A stretch of DNA of 37,478 nucleotides from Chitinophagaceae bacterium (GTDB lineage: Bacteria > Bacteroidota > Bacteroidia > Chitinophagales > Chitinophagaceae): NCBI GenBank assembly GCA_008080615.1, contig VIKJ01000016.1, positions 1 to 37,478 of the forward strand, read 5' to 3'. The position numbers were made by a program, and so were the translations under genes. Under the pieces are notes generated by a model. It was not told where the DNA came from and made no database searches. It saw only the letters and a list, made by a program, of their open reading frames with translations. Shown here in pieces: positions 1 to 9,421 of the stretch; the stretch's first letter is position 1, and each line of letters begins with the position of its first letter.

Positions 1-1
1 G

Positions 2-115
2 ATGGGTATTCGTATAGAGAATAATTTTTGGGTTACCAAAAATGGCAATATCGACTTGATGAAAAATATTCCCATCACAGTAGAAGAAATTGAAACATTG
101 ATGAAGAAGAAGTAG
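2..115 (+). CDS. C-terminal end of aminopeptidase P-like (Xaa-Pro) M24 peptidase, truncated by window start
   Basis: MGIRIENNFWVTKNGNIDLMKNIPITVEEIETLMKKK* matches the C-terminus of the full-length homologue at 35381-36673 (KMGIRIENNFWLTKNGNIDLMKNIPITVEEIEALMKKK). Confidence 0.85.
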   Translation: MGIRIENNFWVTKNGNIDLMKNIPITVEEIETLMKKK

Positions 116-125
116 TTAATATAAT

Positions 126-884
126 ATGAAAAAGCAAATTCCCAATATCATCACTTTATGCAATCTCTTTTTAGGGTGCATTGCCATCATATTTATATTA
201 GCTCCAGGCTTAACCCTTACCGTTAGCATGGAGGGAGAAAATTTAGTTTCTATACCAGAAAAAATGATGTGGGCAGGTTGGTTTATTTTTGCTGCAGCAT
301 TGGTAGATTTCTTTGATGGTTTTGTTGCAAGATGGCTTAAGGTTCCATCTGAAATGGGTAAGCAATTAGATTCTTTGGCTGATGTAGTGAGTTTTGGAGT
401 TGCACCTGCGATGATTGCTTTTCAGTTTTTACGTTATTGTTATGCTCAAGAAGCAGGTGGATTAGATGTATCAATAGCATGGTTATTACCTGCCTTGTTA
501 ATTCCTTGTGCTGGTGCATTTAGGTTGGCCCGATTTAATATTGATACCAATCAGCAATACGGTTTTAAAGGGGTGCCCATTCCTGCAGTAGGGCTGCTAT
601 TTGCTTCTTTCCCGTTATTGTATTGGTATGCTTCAGAAGATTGGGTTATTCAACTTTTGTTAAATAAATGGGTATGGTATGCGCTTATTATTAGCAGTTC
701 TTATTTAATGGTTTCAACCCTCCCGATGTTGGCGTTAAAATTCAATGGGTTTAATCTAAAAAAAGCACAACCGTTTATATTAATTGCCTTAATTAGTTTA
801 ATAACAGCCATTCTTTTTGGATGGTTGGCTGTTTCGATTGCTTTTTTAGCTTATGTAATTCTATCTTTGATCTTTAATAAATAG
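126..884 (+). CDS. pssA: CDP-diacylglycerol--serine O-phosphatidyltransferase
   Basis: CDP-alcohol phosphatidyltransferase signature DFFDGFVAR...GKQLDSLADVVSFGVAPA; multi-TM; second homologue at 34609-35373. Confidence 0.9.
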   Translation: MKKQIPNIITLCNLFLGCIAIIFILAPGLTLTVSMEGENLVSIPEKMMWAGWFIFAAALVDFFDGFVARWLKVPSEMGKQLDSLADVVSFGVAPAMIAFQFLRYCYAQEAGGLDVSIAWLLPALLIPCAGAFRLARFNIDTNQQYGFKGVPIPAVGLLFASFPLLYWYASEDWVIQLLLNKWVWYALIISSSYLMVSTLPMLALKFNGFNLKKAQPFILIALISLITAILFGWLAVSIAFLAYVILSLIFNK

Positions 885-892
885 TTATTCTA

Positions 893-1138
893 ATGAAATA
901 TAATGTACAAATCACCGTGATGCCATTGAAAGATTTATTAGATCCGCAGGGTAAAGCGGTTTTGGTTGGATTAAATAATTTAGGCATTCATTCTGTAGAA
1001 GATGTAAGAGTTGGTAAACATATTACACTTATTGTAGAAGCCGCATCTGCAGAAGAAGCAAAATCAGTAGCTGAAACTGCTGCAAAGCAATTGTTGGCAA
1101 ACCAAGTAATGGAATCTTTTGAGATTTCTGTAAATTAA
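893..1138 (+). CDS. purS: Phosphoribosylformylglycinamidine synthase subunit PurS
   Basis: 81 aa small protein, MKYNVQITVMPLKDLLDPQGKAV...GVEDVRVGKHITL-type PurS pattern. Confidence 0.85.
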   Translation: MKYNVQITVMPLKDLLDPQGKAVLVGLNNLGIHSVEDVRVGKHITLIVEAASAEEAKSVAETAAKQLLANQVMESFEISVN

Positions 1139-1142
1139 TACT

Positions 1143-1805
1143 TTGCTGTACTTAGTTCCTACACCACTGGGTAATTTAAAAGATATTACTTTGCGTGCTT
1201 TAGAAATATTGCAGCAAGTAGAGTTGATTTTATGCGAAGACACCAGAACTTCTTCCAAACTTTTACAGCATTATAAAATAGAAAAACCCCTCACGCCATA
1301 TCATCAGCATAATGAGCATAAAGTGGTAGCTCATTTAGCAGATCAATTATTGGCCGGTAAAACAATGGCATTGATTACAGATGCTGGAACGCCAGGTATT
1401 TCTGATCCGGCATTTTTATTGGTGAGGGAATGTATAAAGCAAAACATACGTGTTGAGTGTTTGCCAGGTGCAGCTGCATTTGTACCAGCTTTGGTAAACA
1501 GTGGTATACCAACCAATCGATTTGTATTTGAAGGATTTCTTCCTTTAAAAAAAGGAAGGCAAACCTTGTTGAAAAAATTGGCAAAAGAAGACAGAACCAT
1601 GGTATTTTATGAAAGTCCCATGCGATTGGTAAAAACCCTAGAAGAATTAGCAGTTTATTTTGGAGCGGAAAGAGCATGTTCTGTAAGCAGAGAATTAACC
1701 AAGCTATTTGAGGAAAATAAAAGAGGAACTTTACAAGAAGTAGCCAATTATTTTAAAGCCAAAACAGTGAAGGGGGAAATTGTGGTGGTAGTTGCTGGAT
1801 GCTAA
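1143..1805 (+). CDS. rsmI: 16S rRNA (cytidine1402-2'-O)-methyltransferase
   Basis: LYLVPTPLGNLKDITLRALE...CEDTRTSSKLL...ALITDAGTPGISDPAFLLV; TTG start codon, also seen in the second copy. Confidence 0.92.
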   Translation: MLYLVPTPLGNLKDITLRALEILQQVELILCEDTRTSSKLLQHYKIEKPLTPYHQHNEHKVVAHLADQLLAGKTMALITDAGTPGISDPAFLLVRECIKQNIRVECLPGAAAFVPALVNSGIPTNRFVFEGFLPLKKGRQTLLKKLAKEDRTMVFYESPMRLVKTLEELAVYFGAERACSVSRELTKLFEENKRGTLQEVANYFKAKTVKGEIVVVVAGC

Positions 1806-1829
1806 TTTTAAAAGATTAATATCATATTT

Positions 1830-3578
1830 ATGAAACGGAATATTATTGTTTTGTGTTTATTGCTATTGAATGGGTTTCTTATTGCTCAACCAGATCGTTG
1901 GCAACAAAAAATCAAATACAGTATTAATGTAAAAATGGATGTTGTATCCAATCGTTTTTCTGGAACTGAAAAAATTGAATACACCAATAATTCTAGTGAT
2001 ACACTTTCTAGGGTTTTTTTGCATTTATATTGGAATGCGTTTCAGCCCAATAGTAGTATGGATATGCGAAGTAGGGAGTTAGGGAAGACTGTTATCAGTG
2101 AACCAAATCCTAGAAGAGCTTCTGATGGATTAGATTGGGATTCTCGTGTAAAAGATAGGATTAGTAAACTAAGCTCTGACGAAATTGGCTACCAAAGAGT
2201 GAGCGCTGTTTTAATCAACGGTGCAGCACAAAAATTAAAAGAACACGAAACAATTTTAGAGGTAATCTTATCAAAACCCATTTTGCCGAAATCTAAAACG
2301 GTGTTGGATATTCAATTTGAAGCACAGGTTCCACTGCAAGTTAGAAGAAGCGGTAGAGATAGTAAAGAAGGTATACGAAATAGTATGAGCCAGTGGTATC
2401 CTAAAATGGTAGAATACGATTATCAAGGTTGGAATGCCAATCCTTATATCGCCAGAGAATTCTATGGTGTGTGGGGTGATTATGATGTACAAATTAGTAT
2501 TGATAAAAATTACTTTGTTGCAGCTGGCGGTGATTTAATCAATGCAAATGAAATAGGGTTGGGCTATGAGGCAAGTGGTTCAAAGCCTACACCAACTACA
2601 AGTGCTACAAGAACTTGGAAATGGCAAGCGAATAATGTACATGATTTTATGTGGGCGGCCGATCCAACCTATAAAATGATTACTAGAAAAGTAGCCAATG
2701 GTCCGTTAATTAGGGTAGTATATAAAGCAGTAGACTCTGTAGAAACTCGTTGGCAAAAATTGGCTGATACTTGTGCATTGGCATATCCTATTATGGCTAA
2801 AACTTTTGGAAATTATCCTTATAAAACTTACACGATTATTCAAGGAGGTGATGGTGGAATGGAATACCCAATGGCCACATTGATTAATACAGCAAGCGTT
2901 GAAACAGCCATTCACGAATGGATGCATAGTTGGTATCAAATGATCTTGGGTACCAATGAATCATTGTATCCATGGATGGATGAAGGCTTTACCGATTACT
3001 CTAGTACTCGTGTTATGGCTACACTTAGAAATAGGCAAGGATTTTGGCAGGATGCCACATATAGAGGCTATTTTGCATTGGCCAAAAGTGGATGGGAAGA
3101 ACCTGCAAGTACACATTCGGACCATTACAATACCAATTACGCATATAGTAATGCAGCATATAGAAAAGGTGCAGTTTTTATGGAGCAATTAGGCTATATC
3201 ATTGGTGATACAGCGAGAGACCTATTTTTATTAGACTATTTTAATACTTGGAAATTTAAACATCCAAACCCCAACGATTTAATAAGAGTGGCAGAGAAAA
3301 GAAGTGGAATGGAATTAGATTGGTACAAAGAGTATTGGATCAACAGTACAAAAACAATTGATTATTCAGTAGGTGATATTGCAGTTATTGATGGTAAAAC
3401 TTCCATTACAGTAAAGCGTGTTGGAAAAATGCCTATGCCTGTAGATGTATTAATCACGTTTAAAGATGGCACTCAGGAAATGCATTATATGCCTTTAGAT
3501 TTAATGTATGGTGAAAAGCCTAAAGAGAATGCTATTCCTAGAACCGTTCACCCCGAATGGATCCCGATTAATAATTAA
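1830..3578 (+). CDS. M1-family (gluzincin) metallopeptidase; C-terminus shorter than the homologue
   Basis: Signal peptide; GGMEYP then HEWMHSWYQ...WMDEGF (HEXXH-E zinc site). Ends PEWIPINN* where the right copy continues about 40 aa. Confidence 0.88.
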   Translation: MKRNIIVLCLLLLNGFLIAQPDRWQQKIKYSINVKMDVVSNRFSGTEKIEYTNNSSDTLSRVFLHLYWNAFQPNSSMDMRSRELGKTVISEPNPRRASDGLDWDSRVKDRISKLSSDEIGYQRVSAVLINGAAQKLKEHETILEVILSKPILPKSKTVLDIQFEAQVPLQVRRSGRDSKEGIRNSMSQWYPKMVEYDYQGWNANPYIAREFYGVWGDYDVQISIDKNYFVAAGGDLINANEIGLGYEASGSKPTPTTSATRTWKWQANNVHDFMWAADPTYKMITRKVANGPLIRVVYKAVDSVETRWQKLADTCALAYPIMAKTFGNYPYKTYTIIQGGDGGMEYPMATLINTASVETAIHEWMHSWYQMILGTNESLYPWMDEGFTDYSSTRVMATLRNRQGFWQDATYRGYFALAKSGWEEPASTHSDHYNTNYAYSNAAYRKGAVFMEQLGYIIGDTARDLFLLDYFNTWKFKHPNPNDLIRVAEKRSGMELDWYKEYWINSTKTIDYSVGDIAVIDGKTSITVKRVGKMPMPVDVLITFKDGTQEMHYMPLDLMYGEKPKENAIPRTVHPEWIPINN

Positions 3579-4234
3579 CGGGCAACATGTAAGATGAATT
3601 TTTCTTCAAAATAAGGCTCTGGAAATATTTTGAGAATGGGCATCATTTTGGGTCTTGCACCACTCTCAAATATTTCTTGGGCAAGGTCTCCACCTTTTAA
3701 GCAAATCAGTCCGTTTCTTAAAATATCTGGCCCAGTGGCTGCACCTGGTTGTTTTTTTAACAATGGCATACTCCATTGTAATAAATCTTTTAAAGGAGCA
3801 ACAGCCCTTGAAACAGCAAAGTCGAATTTTCTTGTTTTAATATCTTCTGCCCGAGTATGTTGAGTAGTGATATTTTTTATGCCTGCTCCTTCACAAACTG
3901 CTTCTACTACTTTTAGTTTTTTAGCGATACTATCCACTAAATGAAATTTTACTTCGGGAAAGAATATAGCCAATGGTACTCCTGGAAAACCGCCTCCACA
4001 ACCAATATCAATGATATTCATTCCTGGCTCGAAATCAGCAATGGCTGCAATGCTGAGCGAATGCAAAATATGGTGTAAGTATATTTGATCTATATCTTTC
4101 CTAGAAACTACATTGATTTTAGTATTCCATTCTTTATATAACTCATCAAGTGCAGTTAATTGTATTAACTGATTTTCGGAAAAATCATCAAAGTACTTGG
4201 TGATTAATTCCAGTTTTTGCGGGGTGCTTTCCAT
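3575..4234 (-). CDS. rsmG: 16S rRNA (guanine527-N7)-methyltransferase
   Basis: MNIIDIGCGGGFPGVPLAIFFPEVKFHLVDSIAKKLKVV motif. Start at MESTPQKLEL chosen by comparison with the copy at 29987. Confidence 0.92.
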   Translation of the reverse strand: MESTPQKLELITKYFDDFSENQLIQLTALDELYKEWNTKINVVSRKDIDQIYLHHILHSLSIAAIADFEPGMNIIDIGCGGGFPGVPLAIFFPEVKFHLVDSIAKKLKVVEAVCEGAGIKNITTQHTRAEDIKTRKFDFAVSRAVAPLKDLLQWSMPLLKKQPGAATGPDILRNGLICLKGGDLAQEIFESGARPKMMPILKIFPEPYFEEKFILHVAR

Positions 4235-5328
4235 ATGGCAGGTGCTGTAAAAATGAAATAAAAGAACATCCACAAATCGAGCAAAATAAACCAAGGAAAT
4301 AAATCTGATTCATTTAGTTTTTTCATGGCATTGAAATAAACAATGGCCTGTATAATTAATCTAACTCCATATACTGCTAGTGCAATCCACCAATTAAAAA
4401 AGAGTATGCTTATAACTAATAATGGATATATCATAAAAAGAGAGAAAGAATAAAGGCCTAATAAAAACTTATGAATAGGCTTATAATACTTGCTAGTTGT
4501 ATAGTGGCGGTATTTTTGCGACATCCATTCACCCCATGATTTTTTTGATTCGCTTAAAGTATGTGTATCATGGTCTACCACAATGGCTGTGTTGCTAGCA
4601 TTAGCTACTTGATTGATGAACAGATCATCATCCCCGCTTGGAATTTGATTGATAGAGGAGAAGCCCTTGTTTCTGAGGAATACATTTTTCTTGTAACTTA
4701 AATTACGTCCAACTCCCATGTACGGAGTACCTGCTAATGCATAAGAAAGATATTGTATGGCGGTATGAAATGTTTCAAATCGAATGAGTTTATTTAGCAA
4801 GCCCGATTTCTTATGATAAGCACCGTAACCTAAAACAATTTCAATATCATCTGTATAGGTATCCTGCATTTTCTGAATCCAAAATTCAGAAGCGGGAACG
4901 CAATCAGCATCGGTTAATAAAACAATTTCATATTTGGCACTTTTTATACCCATCGATAAGGGGAATTTCTTGCCACTGATCATTTTAGCTTCCTGAGTAA
5001 GATCAATCATATTCAAATTCTTGAATGATCGCTTAAACTCATCAATTACATATTTGCTTTCATCACTAGAATTGTCGTTTACTAATACCAATTCATGTGT
5101 TGTTTTATAATGCTGTACCAAAACCCCTAGTAAGTTTTTTGCCAGATTATGGGCTTCGTCCCTTGCGCAAATCACTACAGAAACGGGATGTTCAACGTTA
5201 GTTTCTTTTAACTGGGGCTTAAAAAACGCCAGTCTTCTAAAAAAGTATAAATAGTAGAAGATTTGAATGGCTATGACTGCGCAAAAAAGTCCAAAACAAA
5301 TAGTCCACACAATAGAAGGTACGATCAT
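4204..5328 (-). CDS. Glycosyltransferase family 2 membrane protein
   Basis: VSVVICARDEAHNL...LVNDNSSDES...LLTDADCVPAS...GDDDLFINQ; C-terminal TM segments. Start moved to the internal MIVPSIVW by comparison with the right copy. Confidence 0.85.
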   Translation of the reverse strand: MIVPSIVWTICFGLFCAVIAIQIFYYLYFFRRLAFFKPQLKETNVEHPVSVVICARDEAHNLAKNLLGVLVQHYKTTHELVLVNDNSSDESKYVIDEFKRSFKNLNMIDLTQEAKMISGKKFPLSMGIKSAKYEIVLLTDADCVPASEFWIQKMQDTYTDDIEIVLGYGAYHKKSGLLNKLIRFETFHTAIQYLSYALAGTPYMGVGRNLSYKKNVFLRNKGFSSINQIPSGDDDLFINQVANASNTAIVVDHDTHTLSESKKSWGEWMSQKYRHYTTSKYYKPIHKFLLGLYSFSLFMIYPLLVISILFFNWWIALAVYGVRLIIQAIVYFNAMKKLNESDLFPWFILLDLWMFFYFIFTAPAIWKAPRKNWN

Positions 5329-5365
5329 GCGGCAAAAATAAGGCAAAGAGCCCTACTTTTGCCAA

Positions 5366-6505
5366 ATGGCTGAGTTGAGTTTTAAATTGGAATCAAGTAC
5401 AAATCATTCTGCTGCAAGGGCGGGTACTATAACTACCGATCATGGGGTAATCCAAACCCCCATTTTCATGCCTGTAGGAACTGTTGGCAGCGTAAAAGCA
5501 GTAACACAACAACAACTAAAAATAGATGTACAGGCCCAGATTATTTTGGGTAATACCTACCATTTATACTTAAGGCCTGGAACTGAAGTACTAGAAGCTG
5601 CTGGTGGCTTGCATCAATTTAATGGATGGGATCGGCCTATTTTAACGGATAGTGGTGGCTATCAAGTTTTTTCTTTAGCTGCCAATAGAAAAATTAAAGA
5701 AGAAGGAGTAGTATTTCAGTCTCATATTGATGGGAGCAAACATTTATTTTCTCCAGAATCGGTAATGGACATTCAACGTAGTATTGGTGCAGATATAATT
5801 ATGGCTTTTGATGAATGCCCTCCTTATCCTAGTGATTATGGATATGCAAAAAAGAGCATGGAGTTAACACATCGTTGGTTAACCAGATGTTTCGATAGAT
5901 TGGCCGATACACCTGATAAGTATGGGTATACGCAAAACTTATTTCCGATAGTACAAGGAGGAACCTATCCAGATCTAAGAAAGGCTTCCTGTGAATTTGT
6001 GGCTTCTAAAAATGCAGTTGGAAATGCCATTGGTGGGCTTAGTGTAGGAGAGCCAGAAGAAATGATGTATGAATACACTGCACTGTGTGCATCTAATTTA
6101 CCCATCAATAAGCCAAGGTATTTAATGGGCGTTGGAACACCTTGGAATTTGCTCGAATGCATCGATTTAGGGATTGATATGTTTGATTGCGTAATGCCTA
6201 CCCGCAATGGTAGAAATGGAATGTTGTTTACTACTCAGGGTGTTATTAATATTCGCAATAAAAAATGGGCAAAAGATTTTAGTCCTATTGATCCTGGATT
6301 GCCTGCAGAACACAGTCAATACTATAGTAAAGCGTATATGCGACATTTATTTGTTGCTGGTGAAATACTAGGATTACAATTGGCAAGTATTCAAAATTTA
6401 TCTTTCTATTTATGGTTGATGAAGGAAGCAAGAAGCAATATTATTTCGGGTAATTTCGTTAGTTGGAAGAAGGAAACACTTGAAATTATCAAGCGACGAT
6501 TATAG
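5366..6505 (+). CDS. tgt: tRNA-guanine transglycosylase
   Basis: LTDSGGYQVFSLA, FDECPPYPSDY, PRYLMGVGTPWNLLECIDLGIDMFDCVMPTRNGRNG signatures. Confidence 0.95.
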   Translation: MAELSFKLESSTNHSAARAGTITTDHGVIQTPIFMPVGTVGSVKAVTQQQLKIDVQAQIILGNTYHLYLRPGTEVLEAAGGLHQFNGWDRPILTDSGGYQVFSLAANRKIKEEGVVFQSHIDGSKHLFSPESVMDIQRSIGADIIMAFDECPPYPSDYGYAKKSMELTHRWLTRCFDRLADTPDKYGYTQNLFPIVQGGTYPDLRKASCEFVASKNAVGNAIGGLSVGEPEEMMYEYTALCASNLPINKPRYLMGVGTPWNLLECIDLGIDMFDCVMPTRNGRNGMLFTTQGVINIRNKKWAKDFSPIDPGLPAEHSQYYSKAYMRHLFVAGEILGLQLASIQNLSFYLWLMKEARSNIISGNFVSWKKETLEIIKRRL

Positions 6506-6655
6506 CATATTTCCTTAAGCTCCTCGCCATTTTATGGGGATAAGTCTCCGTGCATTTTATATTTATACACTTTCATACTAAATGTTAAAATTATCATAGA
6601 CTTCGTGTTATTTTCACGGTGCTTATTAATCCGTTATCTATGAAGTCCTTAAATT

Positions 6656-6687
6656 ATACATCCATCTCCATGGATGTATTTTTTTTG
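6656..6687 (+). terminator. Rho-independent terminator-like hairpin between tgt and the permease gene
   Basis: Perfect 10-bp stem atacatccat-ctcc-atggatgtat followed by a run of T. Confidence 0.75.
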
Positions 6688-6705
6688 TGCATCTTTGCAT
6701 AGCAC

Positions 6706-7797
6706 ATGAAAAAACTGGATTGGTATATACTTAGAAAGTTTCTCACTACTTTTTTCTTCGCAATCTTTTTATTTGCGGTGATAGCAGTAGTGGTAGATGT
6801 GAGTGAAAAAACAGATGACTTTGTAAGAAGTCAATTAGGCTTAAGAAGAATCATCACTGATTACTATTTTGGTTTCATTCCCCATATCATTGCTTTACTC
6901 TTTCCGTTATTTGTATTTATTGCGGTAATCTTCTTTACCTCTAAAATGGCGGGCAACAGTGAAATTGTAGCCATCTTAGCAAGTGGTACCAGTTATTCTA
7001 GGTGGTTGCGACCATACTGGATTGGGGGCGCATTATTGGCTGTGATATTATGGTTTGCCAATCAATATGTTGTGCCTAAAGCCAATCAAATACGCGGTAG
7101 TTTTGAGGCTAAATATATTGATGCCAATTCTAGCTATACTTCCATACTCAATAAAGCCAATAATATTTATTTACGTATAGATTCTTTTACTTACGCAGGA
7201 ATTTACCAGTATGATACAGCTACTAAAAGAGGGGGACCTTTTTTTCTTTATAAGGTGAAGCAAAACAAGGTGATTGAAAACCTCAGGGCAGATTATATTA
7301 ATTGGGATACGGCTACAAAAAAGTGGAAAATAGAGCAAATTATAGAGCGTAAACTACTTCCAATGAAAGAGATATTGGTGCAGGTTGTAGTGAGGCAAAT
7401 GAATTATAGTTTTAAGCCACTCGATTTAAGTAGGGATAAGTATACAAAAGACAAACTTACTTCTCCTGAATTAGATCGTTTTATTCAATTAGAAGAATTA
7501 AGGGGTTCTGAGGGCTTGAATGGTTTAAAAGTAGAACGCTATAGAAGGGATGCTACTTGTATAACTGTATTATTATTAACCTTAATTGGGGCAATTGTGG
7601 CTGGTAGAAAGGTGAGGGGTGGAAGTGGCGTTCATTTAGCATTGGGTTTTGTTATAGCAGCCTTGTTTATTATTACCGACCGTTTTTCTACCATTTTTTC
7701 TACAAAAGGGAATTTGCCGCCCCTAATTGCCGCTTGGATTCCTAATTTGATTTTCCTTTTTGTGGTAATCTATCTTTATAAGAAAGCTCCCAAATAA
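6706..7797 (+). CDS. LptF/LptG family (YjgP/YjgQ) lipopolysaccharide-export permease
   Basis: LDWYILRKFLTTFFFAIFLFAVIAVVVDVSEK...RYRRDATCITVLLLTLIGAIVAGRKVRGGSGVHLALG. Confidence 0.88.
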   Translation: MKKLDWYILRKFLTTFFFAIFLFAVIAVVVDVSEKTDDFVRSQLGLRRIITDYYFGFIPHIIALLFPLFVFIAVIFFTSKMAGNSEIVAILASGTSYSRWLRPYWIGGALLAVILWFANQYVVPKANQIRGSFEAKYIDANSSYTSILNKANNIYLRIDSFTYAGIYQYDTATKRGGPFFLYKVKQNKVIENLRADYINWDTATKKWKIEQIIERKLLPMKEILVQVVVRQMNYSFKPLDLSRDKYTKDKLTSPELDRFIQLEELRGSEGLNGLKVERYRRDATCITVLLLTLIGAIVAGRKVRGGSGVHLALGFVIAALFIITDRFSTIFSTKGNLPPLIAAWIPNLIFLFVVIYLYKKAPK

Positions 7798-7832
7798 ATT
7801 TTAATAAAATCGGTGAGATCAATGGCATAAGT

Positions 7833-7863
7833 TTTGCTGTAGTACCAACTTCAATTAACTTTG
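7833..7863 (+). promoter_or_regulatory. Bacteroidota-type promoter for citrate synthase
   Basis: TTTG (7833-7836), 19-nt spacer, TAACTTTG (7856-7863) matches the TTTG-N19-TAnnTTTG consensus; ATG at 7905. Confidence 0.65.
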
Positions 7864-7904
7864 CATATTGCAGATTTTGAAGCAATCTAACAAATAACAT
7901 TGCC

Positions 7905-9227
7905 ATGGGTATAATTAAAGACAAATTCAAAACCAAAGCTGATTTAGCCAGCCTTGAGATTAAGGAAATCATTAAAGAACACGGTAATAAAAAAATTGGA
8001 GAAGTAACCCTTGCCCAGGTTTATCAGGGTATGCGCGGCATTACCGGGTTGGTTACTGAAACCAGTTTATTGGATGCCCAAGAAGGAATTCGCTTTCGCG
8101 GATATTCTATTCCTGAACTACAACAAAAGCTTCCCAAGGCTCCCAATGGCGGGGAACCATTGCCCGAGGGCTTATTTCATTTGATGTTGGTAGGAGAGCT
8201 ACCTACTGATGAAGATGTAAATCATATCACCAATGTTTGGCAAAGAAGAAGTCATGTACCTAATCATGTTTTTGCTACAATTGACGCATTGCCCATCAGT
8301 ACTCATCCAATGACCATGTTTGTTGTAGGAGTTATGGCCATGCAAACAGAAAGCCATTTTGCAAAAGAATATGCCAAAGGATTAAATAAAAAAGATTACT
8401 GGGATGCAGTGTACGACGACTCAATGGATTTAATTGCCAGACTTCCACGTATAGCTGCATACATTTATAGAAGAAAATACAGAAACAACGAACATATACA
8501 TCCAAATGGATTATTAGACTGGGCTGGAAATTTTGCTCATATGATGGGGTATACAGATGAAAGTTTCAAAGAACTCATGCGCTTATACATGACCATTCAT
8601 GCAGATCATGAGGGCGGAAACGTATCTGCGCATACAACGCACTTGGTTGGTTCTGCATTAAGTGATCCATATCTTAGCTATGCTGCAGGTATGAATGGCT
8701 TGGCTGGTCCATTACATGGTCTTGCAAATCAAGAAGTAATTAAGTGGATTTATGAAATGCAAGAGCAAATAGGAACAGATGAACCTACGAGCGAACAAAT
8801 TGCTGATTATGTTCAAAAAACATTGGCTTCGGGAAAAGTAGTTCCTGGATATGGGCATGCTGTACTCAGAAAAACCGACCCTCGTTTTGAAGCACAAATG
8901 GAATTTGGAAAAAAACATATGCCCGATGATAAAATGGTGAATACTGTTTGGAATATTTACAAAACAGTTCCTCCAATTTTGCAGTCACTCGGAAAAATCA
9001 AGAATCCATGGCCCAATGTAGACGCTCATAGTGGTGCACTTTTGGTACATTATGGTTTTGTTGAGTATGAATTTTATACAGTACTTTTTGCGGTTAGCCG
9101 TTCTTTAGGTGTATTAGCTAGTTTATGCTGGGATCGTGCTTTGGCATTCCCATTAGAACGCCCTAAATCTGTAACTACCGATTCAGTTAAAAACTGGATT
9201 GCTGGTAAGGATGAAATCTGGGAGTGA
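7905..9227 (+). CDS. gltA: Citrate synthase, eukaryotic/mitochondrial-like type
   Basis: GIRFRGYSIPELQQKLPKA...[50 protein letters not shown]...[16 protein letters not shown]...[13 protein letters not shown]. Confidence 0.93.
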   Translation: MGIIKDKFKTKADLASLEIKEIIKEHGNKKIGEVTLAQVYQGMRGITGLVTETSLLDAQEGIRFRGYSIPELQQKLPKAPNGGEPLPEGLFHLMLVGELPTDEDVNHITNVWQRRSHVPNHVFATIDALPISTHPMTMFVVGVMAMQTESHFAKEYAKGLNKKDYWDAVYDDSMDLIARLPRIAAYIYRRKYRNNEHIHPNGLLDWAGNFAHMMGYTDESFKELMRLYMTIHADHEGGNVSAHTTHLVGSALSDPYLSYAAGMNGLAGPLHGLANQEVIKWIYEMQEQIGTDEPTSEQIADYVQKTLASGKVVPGYGHAVLRKTDPRFEAQMEFGKKHMPDDKMVNTVWNIYKTVPPILQSLGKIKNPWPNVDAHSGALLVHYGFVEYEFYTVLFAVSRSLGVLASLCWDRALAFPLERPKSVTTDSVKNWIAGKDEIWE

Positions 9228-9251
9228 TGATGACCGAATTGATCTAATTCG

Positions 9252-9292
9252 AATGCCCAAACAAACGCCTACTGAAAGTTTGTTTGGGCATT
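9252..9292 (+). terminator. Hairpin terminator downstream of citrate synthase
   Basis: Perfect 15-bp stem aatgcccaaacaaac / gtttgtttgggcatt with 11-nt loop; short T-tract. Confidence 0.65.
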
Positions 9293-9421
9293 TTGCTGAT
9301 TATGATAAAGCAACTCGGTTTTACTACTTTATAAAGTACCACTGATTACTCTTAATATAGAATCGCCTACTGAAAGATTGTTTGGGCATTTTGCTGCTTA
9401 TAATAAAGCAACTTGGTTTTC
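9266..9421. repeat. Imperfect direct repeat, two units of about 58 bp at 9266-9323 and 9364-9421
   Basis: cgcctactgaaag[t/a]ttgtttgggcattttgctg[a/c]ttat[g/a]ataaagcaact[c/t]ggtttt appears twice at 98-bp spacing. Confidence 0.8.

Noticed and set aside
6506-6655. Possible small RNA between tgt and the LptF/G gene ending in the 6656 terminator
   Set aside because: Only the terminator is clear; no convincing promoter or conserved structure.
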